Below are positions 54,442-64,000 of a stretch of DNA of 64,000 nt, piece by piece; the first letter of the stretch is position 1, and each line of letters opens with the position of its first letter. Origin of the DNA: Vibrio hepatarius (GTDB taxonomy: Bacteria; Pseudomonadota; Gammaproteobacteria; Enterobacterales; Vibrionaceae). Made by a program: the position numbers and the translations under genes. The DNA is taken from positions 1-64,000 of the forward strand of contig NZ_JAATOO010000008.1 of assembly GCF_011806575.1 (NCBI RefSeq). The letters are read 5' to 3'. A model generated the notes under the pieces. It made no database searches, was not told the origin of the DNA, and saw only the letters and a list, made by a program, of their open reading frames with translations.

Positions 54442-55785
54442 ATGGAGAATACTTTGCACTTCAAAGATTTAGGTTTAGACAATCGCTTACTTAAGACCCT
54501 AAAGCACTTCGACTTTAAGCAAGCTACAGAGATCCAACAGCGAGCCATTCCAGTGGCTATTGCTGGTAAAGATCTTTTGGCTTCGTCAAAAACGGGTTCG
54601 GGTAAAACGCTGGCTTTTGTTCTTCCTATGTTACATAAGTCGCTAAAGAACAAAGCATTCTCTGCGAAAGACCCTCGTGGTTTGATTTTGGCGCCGACGC
54701 GTGAACTGGCCAAACAGGTTTATAGTGAACTGCGTTCAATGCTGTCTGGATTGTCATACGAAGCGACACTGATCGTCGGTGGTGAAAACTTTAATGATCA
54801 AGTGAAAGCGCTGCGTCGTTACCCGAAATTCATCGTTGCGACACCTGGGCGCCTAGCTGACCACCTTGAGCACCGCTCTTTATATTTAGACGGCTTGGAA
54901 ACGCTTGTGCTGGATGAAGCAGACCGCATGTTGGATCTTGGTTTTGCACCAGAGCTTCGTCGTATTCACAATGCTGCTAAGCACCGCCGTCGTCAGACAT
55001 TGATGTTTTCCGCCACGCTTGACCACGCAGAAGTCAATGAAATCGCCTTCGAGATGCAAGATGCGCCAAAACGTATTGCGGTTGGTGTTTCGAATGAAGA
55101 GCACAAAGACATCACGCAGAAGTTTTACCTGTGTGATCACCTAGACCATAAAGAAGCGATTCTTGAACGTGTGCTAGAAGAAGCCCAGTACAAACAGCTG
55201 ATCATTTTCACGGCAACACGTGCGGATACTGACCGTTTGACCGAAAAGCTGAATGAACAGAAGCTCAAAGCGATCGCATTAAGCGGCAACCTCAACCAGA
55301 CCCAACGCAATACCATCATGAGTCAGTTTGAACGTGGTGTGTTTAAGATTCTGGTTACCACCGATGTTGCATCTCGTGGTTTGGATATTGCGAATGTAAC
55401 CCACGTGATCAACTTTGATATGCCAAAGCACACTGAAGAATATGTTCACCGTGTCGGTCGTACTGGCCGCGCAGGCAACAAAGGTGATGCAATTTCGTTA
55501 GTTGGACCAAAAGACTGGGACAGCTTTAAGCGCGTAGAAGCTTACCTACAACAGGATCTTCAATTCTCAGAATTGGAAGGGCTAAAAGGTAAGTTCAAAG
55601 GACTTAAACCGCGCAAACCAGATTTCCGTGGTAAGGCGAAGCCGAACAAGAAAGCCAAGCCTCAAGCTAAAAAAGTGGCGAAGAAGCCAGCGCAGCGCGA
55701 TAAAGGTTTCTACCAAAACGTGGCAGTAGGTGATTCGGTGTTTATTCCGAAAAAGAAAGTTGCGCCTAAAGCTGACGACGAATAA
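54442..55785 (+). CDS. DEAD-box ATP-dependent RNA helicase
   Basis: The 447-residue helicase has the complete motif set: Q motif (FKQATEIQQRAIP), motif I ASSKTGSGKT, Ia PTRELAKQV, DEAD in LVLDEADRMLD, SAT in MFSATLD, and motif VI HRVGRTGRAG. The C-terminal basic tail (about 390-435) probably binds RNA. It is of the RhlE/SrmB group, involved in RNA unwinding and ribosome assembly or cold response. The upstream region is AT-rich and the start has no strong ribosome binding site. A terminator follows. Confidence 0.94.
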   Translation: MENTLHFKDLGLDNRLLKTLKHFDFKQATEIQQRAIPVAIAGKDLLASSKTGSGKTLAFVLPMLHKSLKNKAFSAKDPRGLILAPTRELAKQVYSELRSMLSGLSYEATLIVGGENFNDQVKALRRYPKFIVATPGRLADHLEHRSLYLDGLETLVLDEADRMLDLGFAPELRRIHNAAKHRRRQTLMFSATLDHAEVNEIAFEMQDAPKRIAVGVSNEEHKDITQKFYLCDHLDHKEAILERVLEEAQYKQLIIFTATRADTDRLTEKLNEQKLKAIALSGNLNQTQRNTIMSQFERGVFKILVTTDVASRGLDIANVTHVINFDMPKHTEEYVHRVGRTGRAGNKGDAISLVGPKDWDSFKRVEAYLQQDLQFSELEGLKGKFKGLKPRKPDFRGKAKPNKKAKPQAKKVAKKPAQRDKGFYQNVAVGDSVFIPKKKVAPKADDE

Positions 55786-55792
55786 TAAAGAA

Positions 55793-55822
55793 AGAGGTTA
55801 CGTTGAGTAACCCCTTTTTTTA
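55793..55822. terminator. Terminator between helicase and chemoreceptor genes
   Basis: GAGGTTAC and GTAACCCC arms with GTTGA loop and seven T residues on the plus strand. Confidence 0.82.
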
Positions 55823-55839
55823 GTTCTGTGCTTTTCGGA

Positions 55840-57858
<2,019 letters not shown>

Positions 57859-58680
57859 ATGAAAAAGACAGTTATCGGTGCAATCGCACTTCTAGGCGCA
57901 ATGGCAGTGACTCCTGTTTCTGCTAAAGAAACTATCTCTGCAGTGGGCTCTAGCAGCGTAACGCCACTGATGGAAGTTTTCTCTGAAACATACATGAAGA
58001 AGAATTCGAACGTATTTATTGAAGTTCAAGGCCCAGGTTCTTCTGCTGGTGTAAAAGCAGCTAAGAACGGTTCAGCAGACTTAGGTATGTCTTCTCGTAA
58101 CCTAAAAGACTCTGAGAAAGAACCCTCTTTAATTGAAGAAGTGGTTGCTCGCGACGGTATCGCAGTTGTAGTAAACCCTAAGAATGGCCTTAAAGGTCTT
58201 ACTGCAGAGCAAGTGTCTGCAATCTACAAAGGCGAAGTCACTAACTGGAAAGATGTTGGTGGTGAAGACAAGCCAATCGTAGCGATTACTCGTGATACTG
58301 CATCTGGTACTCGTGGTGCTTTCGAAGACATCATGTCTCTAAAAATGAAAATCTCTGGGAAGAAAGTATCGGCGATTTCTCAACGTGCTCAAGTAGCAAA
58401 CGGTAACGGTGCGCTTAAAACTATGGTTGCATCTAACCCTTACGCAATCGGCTACATCTCTCTAGGTACAGTAGACAACACTGTTCACGCACTAGCAATC
58501 GACGGCGTTGATGCAAACGTAGACAACGTGAAAAACGGTTCTTACAAAGTGGCTCGTCCTTTCCTAGTTCTTTACAAGAAAGGCCAACCATCAGCTGAAA
58601 CTCAGAAATTCCTAGATTGGATGCTAACTGAAGAAGCTCAGTCAATTGTTGACCAAAAAGGCTACATCTCAGTTCACTAA
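57859..58680 (+). CDS. pstS: Phosphate ABC transporter, periplasmic binding protein
   Basis: PstS binds inorganic phosphate in the periplasm for the Pst importer. It is 273 residues with a signal peptide (to about VSAKE, residue 23), and phosphate-contact motifs SAVGSSSVTPLMEVF, GPGSSAGVKAAKNGSADLGMSSR and RDTASGTRGAFED. ATG 57859 follows AAGGATATT; the GTG one codon earlier is not needed. It belongs to the shorter PstS type common in vibrios and starts the pstSCAB operon behind a Pho-like box. Confidence 0.96.
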   Translation: MKKTVIGAIALLGAMAVTPVSAKETISAVGSSSVTPLMEVFSETYMKKNSNVFIEVQGPGSSAGVKAAKNGSADLGMSSRNLKDSEKEPSLIEEVVARDGIAVVVNPKNGLKGLTAEQVSAIYKGEVTNWKDVGGEDKPIVAITRDTASGTRGAFEDIMSLKMKISGKKVSAISQRAQVANGNGALKTMVASNPYAIGYISLGTVDNTVHALAIDGVDANVDNVKNGSYKVARPFLVLYKKGQPSAETQKFLDWMLTEEAQSIVDQKGYISVH

Positions 58681-58776
58681 TCAACATTCTAATTATAAAT
58701 TGCTCAGCCTACTTTTGGGCTGAGCGCTTTCTCACTCAATAACGGGCGACCAGCTCGTTAGAACGGTAAGAACTTT

Positions 58777-59709
58777 ATGACCATCGCAACAAATAGTGAA
58801 AAGCTTATGAACAATGAAGCGACTCAAACGGTAAAGCCACGTCTTCGTGCTAAAAAGCAAGTTGACTGGAAAGAGCGCATTTTCCATGGCTTGTTTCTCA
58901 CCAGTGCTGTTATCGGCATTGTATCCCTATCCATTATTGCTTACTTCATCATTCGAGAGTCTATCCCAGCGTTCCAAGAAGCGGGTGTATCGGGCATCGT
59001 ATTAGGCCAAAACTGGTTGCCACCTGCGTTGTACGGTGTTGCGACCATGATTGTCGCTTCCGTTGTTTCGACGTTTGGTGCGGTCATTGTTGGTGTACCT
59101 GTTGGGGTTTTGACGGCAATCTTTATCGCTGAAGTCGCACCGAAGCGTGTTGCGGATGTGATTCGTCCGGCGGTTGAACTGTTGGCAGGTATCCCATCGG
59201 TCGTCTACGGTTTCTTTGGCTTGGTCATTATCGTACCCTTGATTCAAAACGTTTTTGACGTGCCTGCGGGTAACACGATTTTGGCGGGTATCATTGTATT
59301 GGGGGTGATGATTCTACCGACGGTGATTACGGTATCAGAAACATCGATTCGAGCAGTGCCTCGCGCATACAAAGAAGGCTCTTTGGCGCTCGGAGCGTCA
59401 AAAATCTACACGATTTTCAAATTGCTCGTTCCTGCTGCACGTTCAGGCATTATGACCGGTGTTATTTTAGGTATTGGTCGTGCCCTTGGTGAAACCATGG
59501 CGATCATCATGGTAATGGGTAACGCGCCAGCAATGCCACAAGGTATCCTTGATTCAGCTAGGACTCTGACGGCGAACATCGCAATTGAAATGTCTTATGC
59601 AAGTGGCGTTCACGCTAATGCTCTGTACGCAACAGGGGTCGTGTTACTGGTGTTTATTATGATGCTGAACGCAGCACTACTCTATCTTAACCGCGAAAAA
59701 GCGAAGTAA
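58777..59709 (+). CDS. pstC: Phosphate ABC transporter permease PstC
   Basis: The 310-residue permease has six membrane spans and the ABC-permease EAA-type loop (YKEGSLALGASKIYTIFKLLVP region, about residues 205-225). It forms the inner-membrane channel with PstA. The N-terminus is a 40-residue charged cytoplasmic tail. It follows pstS by 96 nt and precedes pstA by about 14-20 nt. Confidence 0.95.
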   Translation: MTIATNSEKLMNNEATQTVKPRLRAKKQVDWKERIFHGLFLTSAVIGIVSLSIIAYFIIRESIPAFQEAGVSGIVLGQNWLPPALYGVATMIVASVVSTFGAVIVGVPVGVLTAIFIAEVAPKRVADVIRPAVELLAGIPSVVYGFFGLVIIVPLIQNVFDVPAGNTILAGIIVLGVMILPTVITVSETSIRAVPRAYKEGSLALGASKIYTIFKLLVPAARSGIMTGVILGIGRALGETMAIIMVMGNAPAMPQGILDSARTLTANIAIEMSYASGVHANALYATGVVLLVFIMMLNAALLYLNREKAK

Positions 59710-59729
59710 GTGACTGATAGGTGATGAAA

Positions 59730-60593
59730 ATGGATCGCGCAAAACTAAAACAAGCTCGTGAGTTCAAAGACAAGATCTTTAACGGCTTAATCTGGGCGGC
59801 AGCGGCACTGACAGTCGGCTTCTTGTTCTGGATTATCTGGTACATTCTTTCAAACGGTCTTCAACACGTAGACTGGGCCTTTATTTCTGATAATTACACT
59901 CGTACGGGCGATGAGCACGGCATCTTCCCGATGATCGTTTCGACGATATATATGGTTATCGCATCTATTGCGGTGGCTGCGCCTCTGGGCATCATGACAG
60001 CAATTTATCTAACTGAGTACGCCAAGGTAGGTAGCCGCTTAGTCAAAGTTATTCGTTTTTGTACTGAATCATTGGCGGGTATTCCGTCGATTATTTTCGG
60101 TCTATTCGGTATGACTTTCTTTGTTGCGATCCTTGGTTTGGGTTTCTCGATTCTATCGGGCGCGCTCACGCTAAGTATTCTGATTCTTCCTGTCATTATC
60201 CGTACAACAGAAGAAGCGTTAATGTCGGTACCTCAAACATACCGTGAAGGTTCATACGGTTTGGGTGCGTCAAAAATCTACACTATCTGGCGCTTGATTT
60301 TGCCAAGTGCAATGCCAGGTATCTTAACTTCGGTCATTCTTAGTATTGGTCGTGTAATCGGAGAGTCGGCGCCTGTCTTTCTAACAGCAGGTATGGTGGC
60401 ACGTATTCCGGATTCTTTATTGGATTCGGGTCGAACGCTAACGGTTCACCTGTATAAGCTAACTACCGAGCTGTTCACTGTTGAAGAGTGGAACCAAGCT
60501 TACGGTACAGCGACTGTGCTGATTGTGGTTGTTCTACTGATCAACATGGTAACGAAACTTATCGCAAGTCGTTTTAATACCGCTACTTACTAG
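59730..60593 (+). CDS. pstA: Phosphate ABC transporter permease PstA
   Basis: PstA pairs with PstC. The product has about 287 residues with six membrane spans and the EAA-like loop YREGSYGLGASKIYTIWRLI. Start: GTG 59721, ATG 59724 and ATG 59730 are all in frame; AGGTG at 59719-59723 gives the best spacing to ATG 59730. It ends 48 nt before the pstB ATG. Confidence 0.95.
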   Translation: MDRAKLKQAREFKDKIFNGLIWAAAALTVGFLFWIIWYILSNGLQHVDWAFISDNYTRTGDEHGIFPMIVSTIYMVIASIAVAAPLGIMTAIYLTEYAKVGSRLVKVIRFCTESLAGIPSIIFGLFGMTFFVAILGLGFSILSGALTLSILILPVIIRTTEEALMSVPQTYREGSYGLGASKIYTIWRLILPSAMPGILTSVILSIGRVIGESAPVFLTAGMVARIPDSLLDSGRTLTVHLYKLTTELFTVEEWNQAYGTATVLIVVVLLINMVTKLIASRFNTATY

Positions 60594-60641
60594 TTGCTAT
60601 TACACCAGATTTACACGAATTTAAGATTAAGAGATTTAAGC

Positions 60642-61391
60642 ATGAACAAATTTGATATTAAGAACCTAGACCTGTTCTATGGCGAAAACCAAGCACTGAA
60701 AGCAATTAATTTGCCAATTCCAACCCGTCAGGTGACGGCATTGATTGGCCCATCTGGTTGTGGTAAATCGACGTTGCTACGCTGTCTTAACCGCATGAAC
60801 GACTTGATTGAAGGTGTCAAAATCACCGGTCAGCTTAATATGGATGGTGAAAACATCTACGGTAACGTTGATGTTGCAGACCTACGTATCAGAGTTGGTA
60901 TGGTTTTCCAAAAGCCAAACCCATTCCCAATGAGCATATACGAGAACGTCGCATACGGCCTTCGTGCGCAAGGCATCAAAGATAAAAAACACATCGATGA
61001 AGTCGTAGAACGCTCTCTCCGTGGTGCGGCGCTGTGGGATGAAGTGAAAGACCGTTTGAAATCACACGCATTTGGTTTATCGGGCGGTCAGCAGCAACGT
61101 CTATGTATCGCACGTACAATCGCTATGGAACCGGATGTGATCCTGATGGATGAACCAACATCGGCACTTGACCCAATCGCGACGCACAAGATTGAAGAAT
61201 TGATGGAAGAGCTTAAAAAAGACTACACCATCGTGATTGTGACGCACTCTATGCAACAGGCGCGTCGTATTTCTGACCGTACTGCATTTTTCTTGATGGG
61301 AGAACTGGTTGAGCATGATGACACTCAGTCAATCTTCAATGAACCTAAAGACGATCGTACCAAAGGTTATGTGAATGGAGACTTTGGTTAA
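60642..61391 (+). CDS. pstB: Phosphate ABC transporter ATPase PstB
   Basis: The 249-residue ATPase powers phosphate uptake. It has Walker [10 protein letters not shown], signature [16 protein letters not shown], Walker [14 protein letters not shown] and a switch His ([17 protein letters not shown]). ATG 60642 is preferred over the frame start at 60594, since the first 16 residues of the latter are not conserved. No phoU follows: a terminator and a polysaccharide locus come next. Confidence 0.96.
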   Translation: MNKFDIKNLDLFYGENQALKAINLPIPTRQVTALIGPSGCGKSTLLRCLNRMNDLIEGVKITGQLNMDGENIYGNVDVADLRIRVGMVFQKPNPFPMSIYENVAYGLRAQGIKDKKHIDEVVERSLRGAALWDEVKDRLKSHAFGLSGGQQQRLCIARTIAMEPDVILMDEPTSALDPIATHKIEELMEELKKDYTIVIVTHSMQQARRISDRTAFFLMGELVEHDDTQSIFNEPKDDRTKGYVNGDFG

Positions 61392-61719
61392 GCGAATAGT
61401 TATATAAAAAATTATCACTATAATAATAAGCGATGGTACTTGCCCCTCTTTTTAAGAGGGGCTTTTTTTTGGCCAAAATATAGCGACTTGAAAATGTAAT
61501 CTTCTATATGTCACATGAAAAATATCGTCAATAAGTATTAGGTATATTCATTCTGACAATTAGTGAAAACTAATGTAAAGCTAATGATCTAACTATTTCT
61601 TACTAAAAAATGATTATTTTATTTCTTATTCGACATTTAAATTGGATTGAGATCACTGTTGTCTCATATATGAAAATTATTACATCTCACATCCTAGATA
61701 ATAAGAAATAAGGGGAGTT
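61392..61719 (+). other. 328-nt region between pstB and the polysaccharide locus
   Basis: After the pstB terminator the DNA is very AT-rich, as expected for the regulated promoter of a surface polysaccharide operon. It contains an inverted repeat ATTAGT-GAAA-ACTAAT at 61559-61574, which could be an operator. Confidence 0.55.
61442..61470 (+). terminator. Rho-independent terminator of pstSCAB
   Basis: GCCCCTCTT and AAGAGGGGC arms with a TTT loop followed by eight T residues. Confidence 0.93.
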
Positions 61720-61854
61720 ATGGAGTTTGTTTTTAACGAAAAAAAATCCAGACTATTGAGCTTGGAAATGAATGAACTTGAATATTTAAAAATTGTGTTA
61801 CTAGCGCATTGGGAGCTTTACCTAAGGGCGGTAGCGTATCAAATTAAGGACTAA
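61720..61854 (+). CDS. 44-aa leader reading frame containing the JUMPStart element
   Basis: ATG 61720 follows a near-perfect AGGGGAG ribosome binding site, and the frame ends 6 nt before the next gene. The peptide is MEFVFNEKKSRLLSLEMNEL..., with a helical, amphipathic look and a C-terminal AVAYQIKD. The last third of the frame coincides with the JUMPStart/ops sequence, so its codons there may be dictated by the DNA element. It could be a real small protein or a leader whose translation couples to RfaH action. I do not recognise the protein. Confidence 0.5.
   Translation: MEFVFNEKKSRLLSLEMNELEYLKIVLLAHWELYLRAVAYQIKD
61808..61837 (+). promoter_or_regulatory. JUMPStart with ops element (RfaH recruitment)
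   Basis: The core ops sequence GGCGGTAGCGT is at 61827-61837, preceded by a JUMPStart-like GGGAGCTTTACCTAA stretch that lines up with the consensus AGCT...TAA...CAAGGGCGGTAGCGT. In enterics RfaH binds ops in the paused transcription bubble and prevents Rho termination in long polysaccharide operons. It lies 24-53 nt upstream of the glycosyltransferase gene. Confidence 0.85.
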
Positions 61855-61860
61855 ACAGTT

Positions 61861-63258
61861 ATGAGAGCGATTGGAGTAATAAAAAGCCATGGAGAGGAAA
61901 ATGTTCTTGCTTACCGACTCTTGGATACCACCCTTATTTCTCTTGGTTTCTTGTTGGTGTCTCTTTTATACGTGGGTAGTATTAACGTTCATTATATAAC
62001 CGCTCTATGCGTTACGGTATTAGTCTTTAGCATAATTTCCGAGTTATTGGGCGTGTATAACTCTAACTACTATTACTCCGCCAAGCAGACCTTCGCTCCG
62101 ATTCTCCTGTCTTGGTTATCCAGTATCGCTCTTCTGCTTACCTTTGCATTCGCGCTGAAGATTACCGACAACTTCTCTCGTGTTGCTCTCAGCATTTGGT
62201 TTGTTTATGCGCCTATTGCACTGACGTCTTACCGATTCGCATTTAGTAAGTTGTCGAAAGCACGTCACGCTGACTCATACGAGCAGAAGAGTATCATTAT
62301 TGGTGCAACACCTTCTGGTTTATCACTGGCGAGAGAAATTGAAGGAAATAAACACCTTGGGTTACAGCTAGTCGGCATTTTTGATGATCGTTCTCTTGAG
62401 CGTCTGCCAGAGCAAAGCCAAGCGTCAATTCGTGGTTCAATCAACGATGCATTAAAAATGGCAAAAGAGCGCGACTTTCGCCATGTCTATGTCGCGCTAC
62501 CAATGCAAGCGTCCCACCGCATTAAAGAGATCATTAATTACTTTTCTGATAGTACGGCTCGCGTTTATATCGTGCCGGATTTCTTCACTTTTGATCTTAT
62601 TCAATCTCGCTGGCGTAACGTGGGTCAAGTACCAACATTGAGTATTTATGATACGCCGTTTTACGGCGTGACTACCTTTGTTAAACGCCTAGAAGATATT
62701 GTCGTTTCTTCAATCATCCTCGCCTTAATTAGCCCAGTGTTGCTAGCGGTTGCTATTGGGGTCAAAACTTCCTCTCCCGGTCCGGTGATATTTAAACAAT
62801 ATCGTTACGGAATTGATGGAAAAAAAATCAAGGTATGGAAGTTCCGCTCAATGAAAGTCATGGATAACGGCGGAGTTGTGAAACAAGCGACGAAAGATGA
62901 CCCAAGGGTAACTAAGTTCGGCAGCTTTATTCGCCGAACTTCACTCGATGAACTTCCGCAATTCATTAATGTTTTACAAGGACGCATGTCTATTGTTGGC
63001 CCTCGTCCTCATGCGGTTGCACATAACGAAGAATATAGACAAATTGTCGACAAATATATGCTCAGACACAAAGTAAAACCAGGCATAACAGGCTGGGCAC
63101 AAATCAATGGTTATCGAGGTGAAACAGATACGTTGGATAAGATGGAAAAACGCGTCGAATATGACTTGAACTATATTCGAAACTGGTCGCTGTGGCTGGA
63201 TATAAAAATAATATTTCTCACCGTATTTAAAGGCTTTGTAGGTAAAAATACATACTAA
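61861..63258 (+). CDS. Undecaprenyl-phosphate sugar phosphotransferase (WcaJ/CpsA type)
   Basis: The 465-residue polytopic enzyme should start polysaccharide synthesis by moving a sugar-1-phosphate onto undecaprenyl phosphate. It has four N-terminal membrane spans (about residues 15-125), a CoA-binding-like Rossmann domain (IIIGATPSGLSLAREI), another membrane segment (about 280-300) and the C-terminal transferase core with KVWKFRSMKV, RRTSLDELPQF, GRMSIVGPRPHA and KPGITGWAQINGYRG. It opens the exopolysaccharide/capsule operon after the JUMPStart. The sugar cannot be told from sequence; glucose or galactose are usual. Confidence 0.93.
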   Translation: MRAIGVIKSHGEENVLAYRLLDTTLISLGFLLVSLLYVGSINVHYITALCVTVLVFSIISELLGVYNSNYYYSAKQTFAPILLSWLSSIALLLTFAFALKITDNFSRVALSIWFVYAPIALTSYRFAFSKLSKARHADSYEQKSIIIGATPSGLSLAREIEGNKHLGLQLVGIFDDRSLERLPEQSQASIRGSINDALKMAKERDFRHVYVALPMQASHRIKEIINYFSDSTARVYIVPDFFTFDLIQSRWRNVGQVPTLSIYDTPFYGVTTFVKRLEDIVVSSIILALISPVLLAVAIGVKTSSPGPVIFKQYRYGIDGKKIKVWKFRSMKVMDNGGVVKQATKDDPRVTKFGSFIRRTSLDELPQFINVLQGRMSIVGPRPHAVAHNEEYRQIVDKYMLRHKVKPGITGWAQINGYRGETDTLDKMEKRVEYDLNYIRNWSLWLDIKIIFLTVFKGFVGKNTY

Positions 63259-63268
63259 AGGATTAGTG

Positions 63269-64000
63269 ATGAACACTCCGAAATTATCAATTTTAGCGTT
63301 GCTGTTGGCTGTTAATTATCAATCTGTACAAGCAGCTGAGAGTCAGGGATACACCACTGAATCCGGCTTAAAAATCACCCCAATTCTAGACTCTCGTTTC
63401 GAACATAACGACAACGTTGGCCGTTATTCAGATTCGGAAGATCCAGAATCTTCGACAGTGTTCATTGTTGAACCTGGAGTGAGTATTGAATCTGACCGAG
63501 GTGGTAATCAATATCGTGTTAGTTATCAACTAGCGTCAGGTACTTATTTTGATAGTAGTGATGACAACTATCTAGACCACAAATTTTCTACAAACAATTT
63601 TATCCGCTTTAACGCTCGCAACGGTATTGCACTGAACTACAGCTACCAGTACTTGCACGAAGAGCGCGGTACAGGGTTGCTTGCCGGTGACCTATATTCA
63701 CTAGCTGCGGATGAGCCAGTAGAGTACGCCGTCCACAACGTAAACGGAACTTACGTATATGGCTCGAAAGAAGCGACTGGGCGAATAGAACTGACTCTAG
63801 GTTATGAAGACAGAGAGTACAAAAACTACCGAAATGTGATTCTACCTGATATCGGTCGCGTGAGTACAGCATACAAAGATCATAACGAACTCAACGGTGC
63901 TATCGCTTTTTACTACCGGGTATTGCCAGCGACCAGCTTGTTGTTTGAAGTGGATGCAGTCAATCGAACATACGACCTTGATGATGCGGCAGGTTTGTCT
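63269..64000 (+). CDS. Outer-membrane beta-barrel protein of the polysaccharide locus, partial
   Basis: The frame opens with ATG 63269 after AAAGGATTAGTG, 11 nt past the transferase gene, and is still open at the window end (244 codons). It has a signal peptide (to about QAAES, residue 25) and then long alternating strands: GLKITPILDSRFEHNDNVG, IRFNARNGIALNYSYQYLHE, GRIELTLGYEDREY. Such outer-membrane barrels occur in Vibrio exopolysaccharide and capsule operons and may aid export. The C-terminus is missing, so the family cannot be fixed. Confidence 0.78.
   Translation, partial: MNTPKLSILALLLAVNYQSVQAAESQGYTTESGLKITPILDSRFEHNDNVGRYSDSEDPESSTVFIVEPGVSIESDRGGNQYRVSYQLASGTYFDSSDDNYLDHKFSTNNFIRFNARNGIALNYSYQYLHEERGTGLLAGDLYSLAADEPVEYAVHNVNGTYVYGSKEATGRIELTLGYEDREYKNYRNVILPDIGRVSTAYKDHNELNGAIAFYYRVLPATSLLFEVDAVNRTYDLDDAAGLS

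Overview
The window looks like part of the smaller chromosome (chromosome 2) of a Vibrio. This rests on gene content and order as I remember them for the genus: malQ-glgB, nagB, sstT, tnaCA, a ChiA-type chitinase with PKD and chitin-binding domains, putR-putA-putP, deoD, a light-type MerR/photolyase block, an L,D-transpeptidase beside lpp, and pstSCAB. G+C looks even, in the mid-40s percent by eye. I found no tRNA, rRNA, CRISPR array, prophage or intact insertion sequence. Most genes are intact core or semi-core genes, and many convergent pairs share one bidirectional terminator.

Layout. 1-3.6 kb: glycogen/maltodextrin metabolism (3' end of malQ, then glgB). 3.8-10.4 kb: a putative barrel protein, a HAD phosphatase, an SgrR-like regulator, a 58-aa protein, nagB and a membrane-anchored Sel1-repeat protein. 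10.4-14 kb: sstT, a three-gene copper-delivery operon (unknown anchor protein, Sco, PCuAC) and a GNAT acetyltransferase. 14.2-18 kb: an HD/HD-GYP phosphodiesterase, a UPF0319 protein, and tryptophanase with its leader peptide tnaC. 18.3-20.9 kb: secreted chitinase. 21-27 kb: a Lap biofilm-release and secretion cluster (lapC-lapG-lapD-lapB, minus strand). 27-29 kb: pdxH and a PAS-LuxR regulator. 29.5-36 kb: proline catabolism (AraC activator, short PutA, a detached PutA C-terminal domain, PutP). 36-43.9 kb: a cysteine-rich small protein, an Lrp-family regulator, two lipoproteins, a DUF445 protein, fpr, a chemoreceptor and a YibI/YibH pair. 44-47 kb: a tandem TPR-GGDEF pair whose first member looks catalytically dead. 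47-49.4 kb: deoD and a transposase-derived zinc-ribbon protein. 49.7-53.8 kb: a probable light-response operon (DUF523/DUF1722 protein, MerR, photolyase, L,D-transpeptidase) headed by two matched inverted-repeat operators. 53.8-57.5 kb: lpp, a DEAD-box helicase and a second chemoreceptor. 57.7-61.4 kb: pstSCAB behind phased PhoB-like repeats. 61.7-64 kb: start of an exopolysaccharide/capsule locus with a JUMPStart/ops element lying inside a 44-aa reading frame, then an initiating sugar-phosphate transferase and an outer-membrane barrel protein that runs off the end.

How the parts fit. Several sections concern surface attachment and c-di-GMP: LapD/LapG/LapBC, the HD-GYP protein, the GGDEF pair and the RfaH-type polysaccharide operon. 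Others handle marine nutrients (chitin, GlcNAc, tryptophan, proline, serine/threonine, phosphate). The observations most worth a second look are the JUMPStart within a translated-looking frame, the LitR-like operators of the photolyase operon, a TnaC leader that keeps the W-Y-N-L-D core but has no proline, the free-standing PutA C-terminal domain, the dead/active TPR-GGDEF tandem, and the domesticated transposase with duplicated zinc ribbons. All family assignments come from reading motifs; no database search was run.
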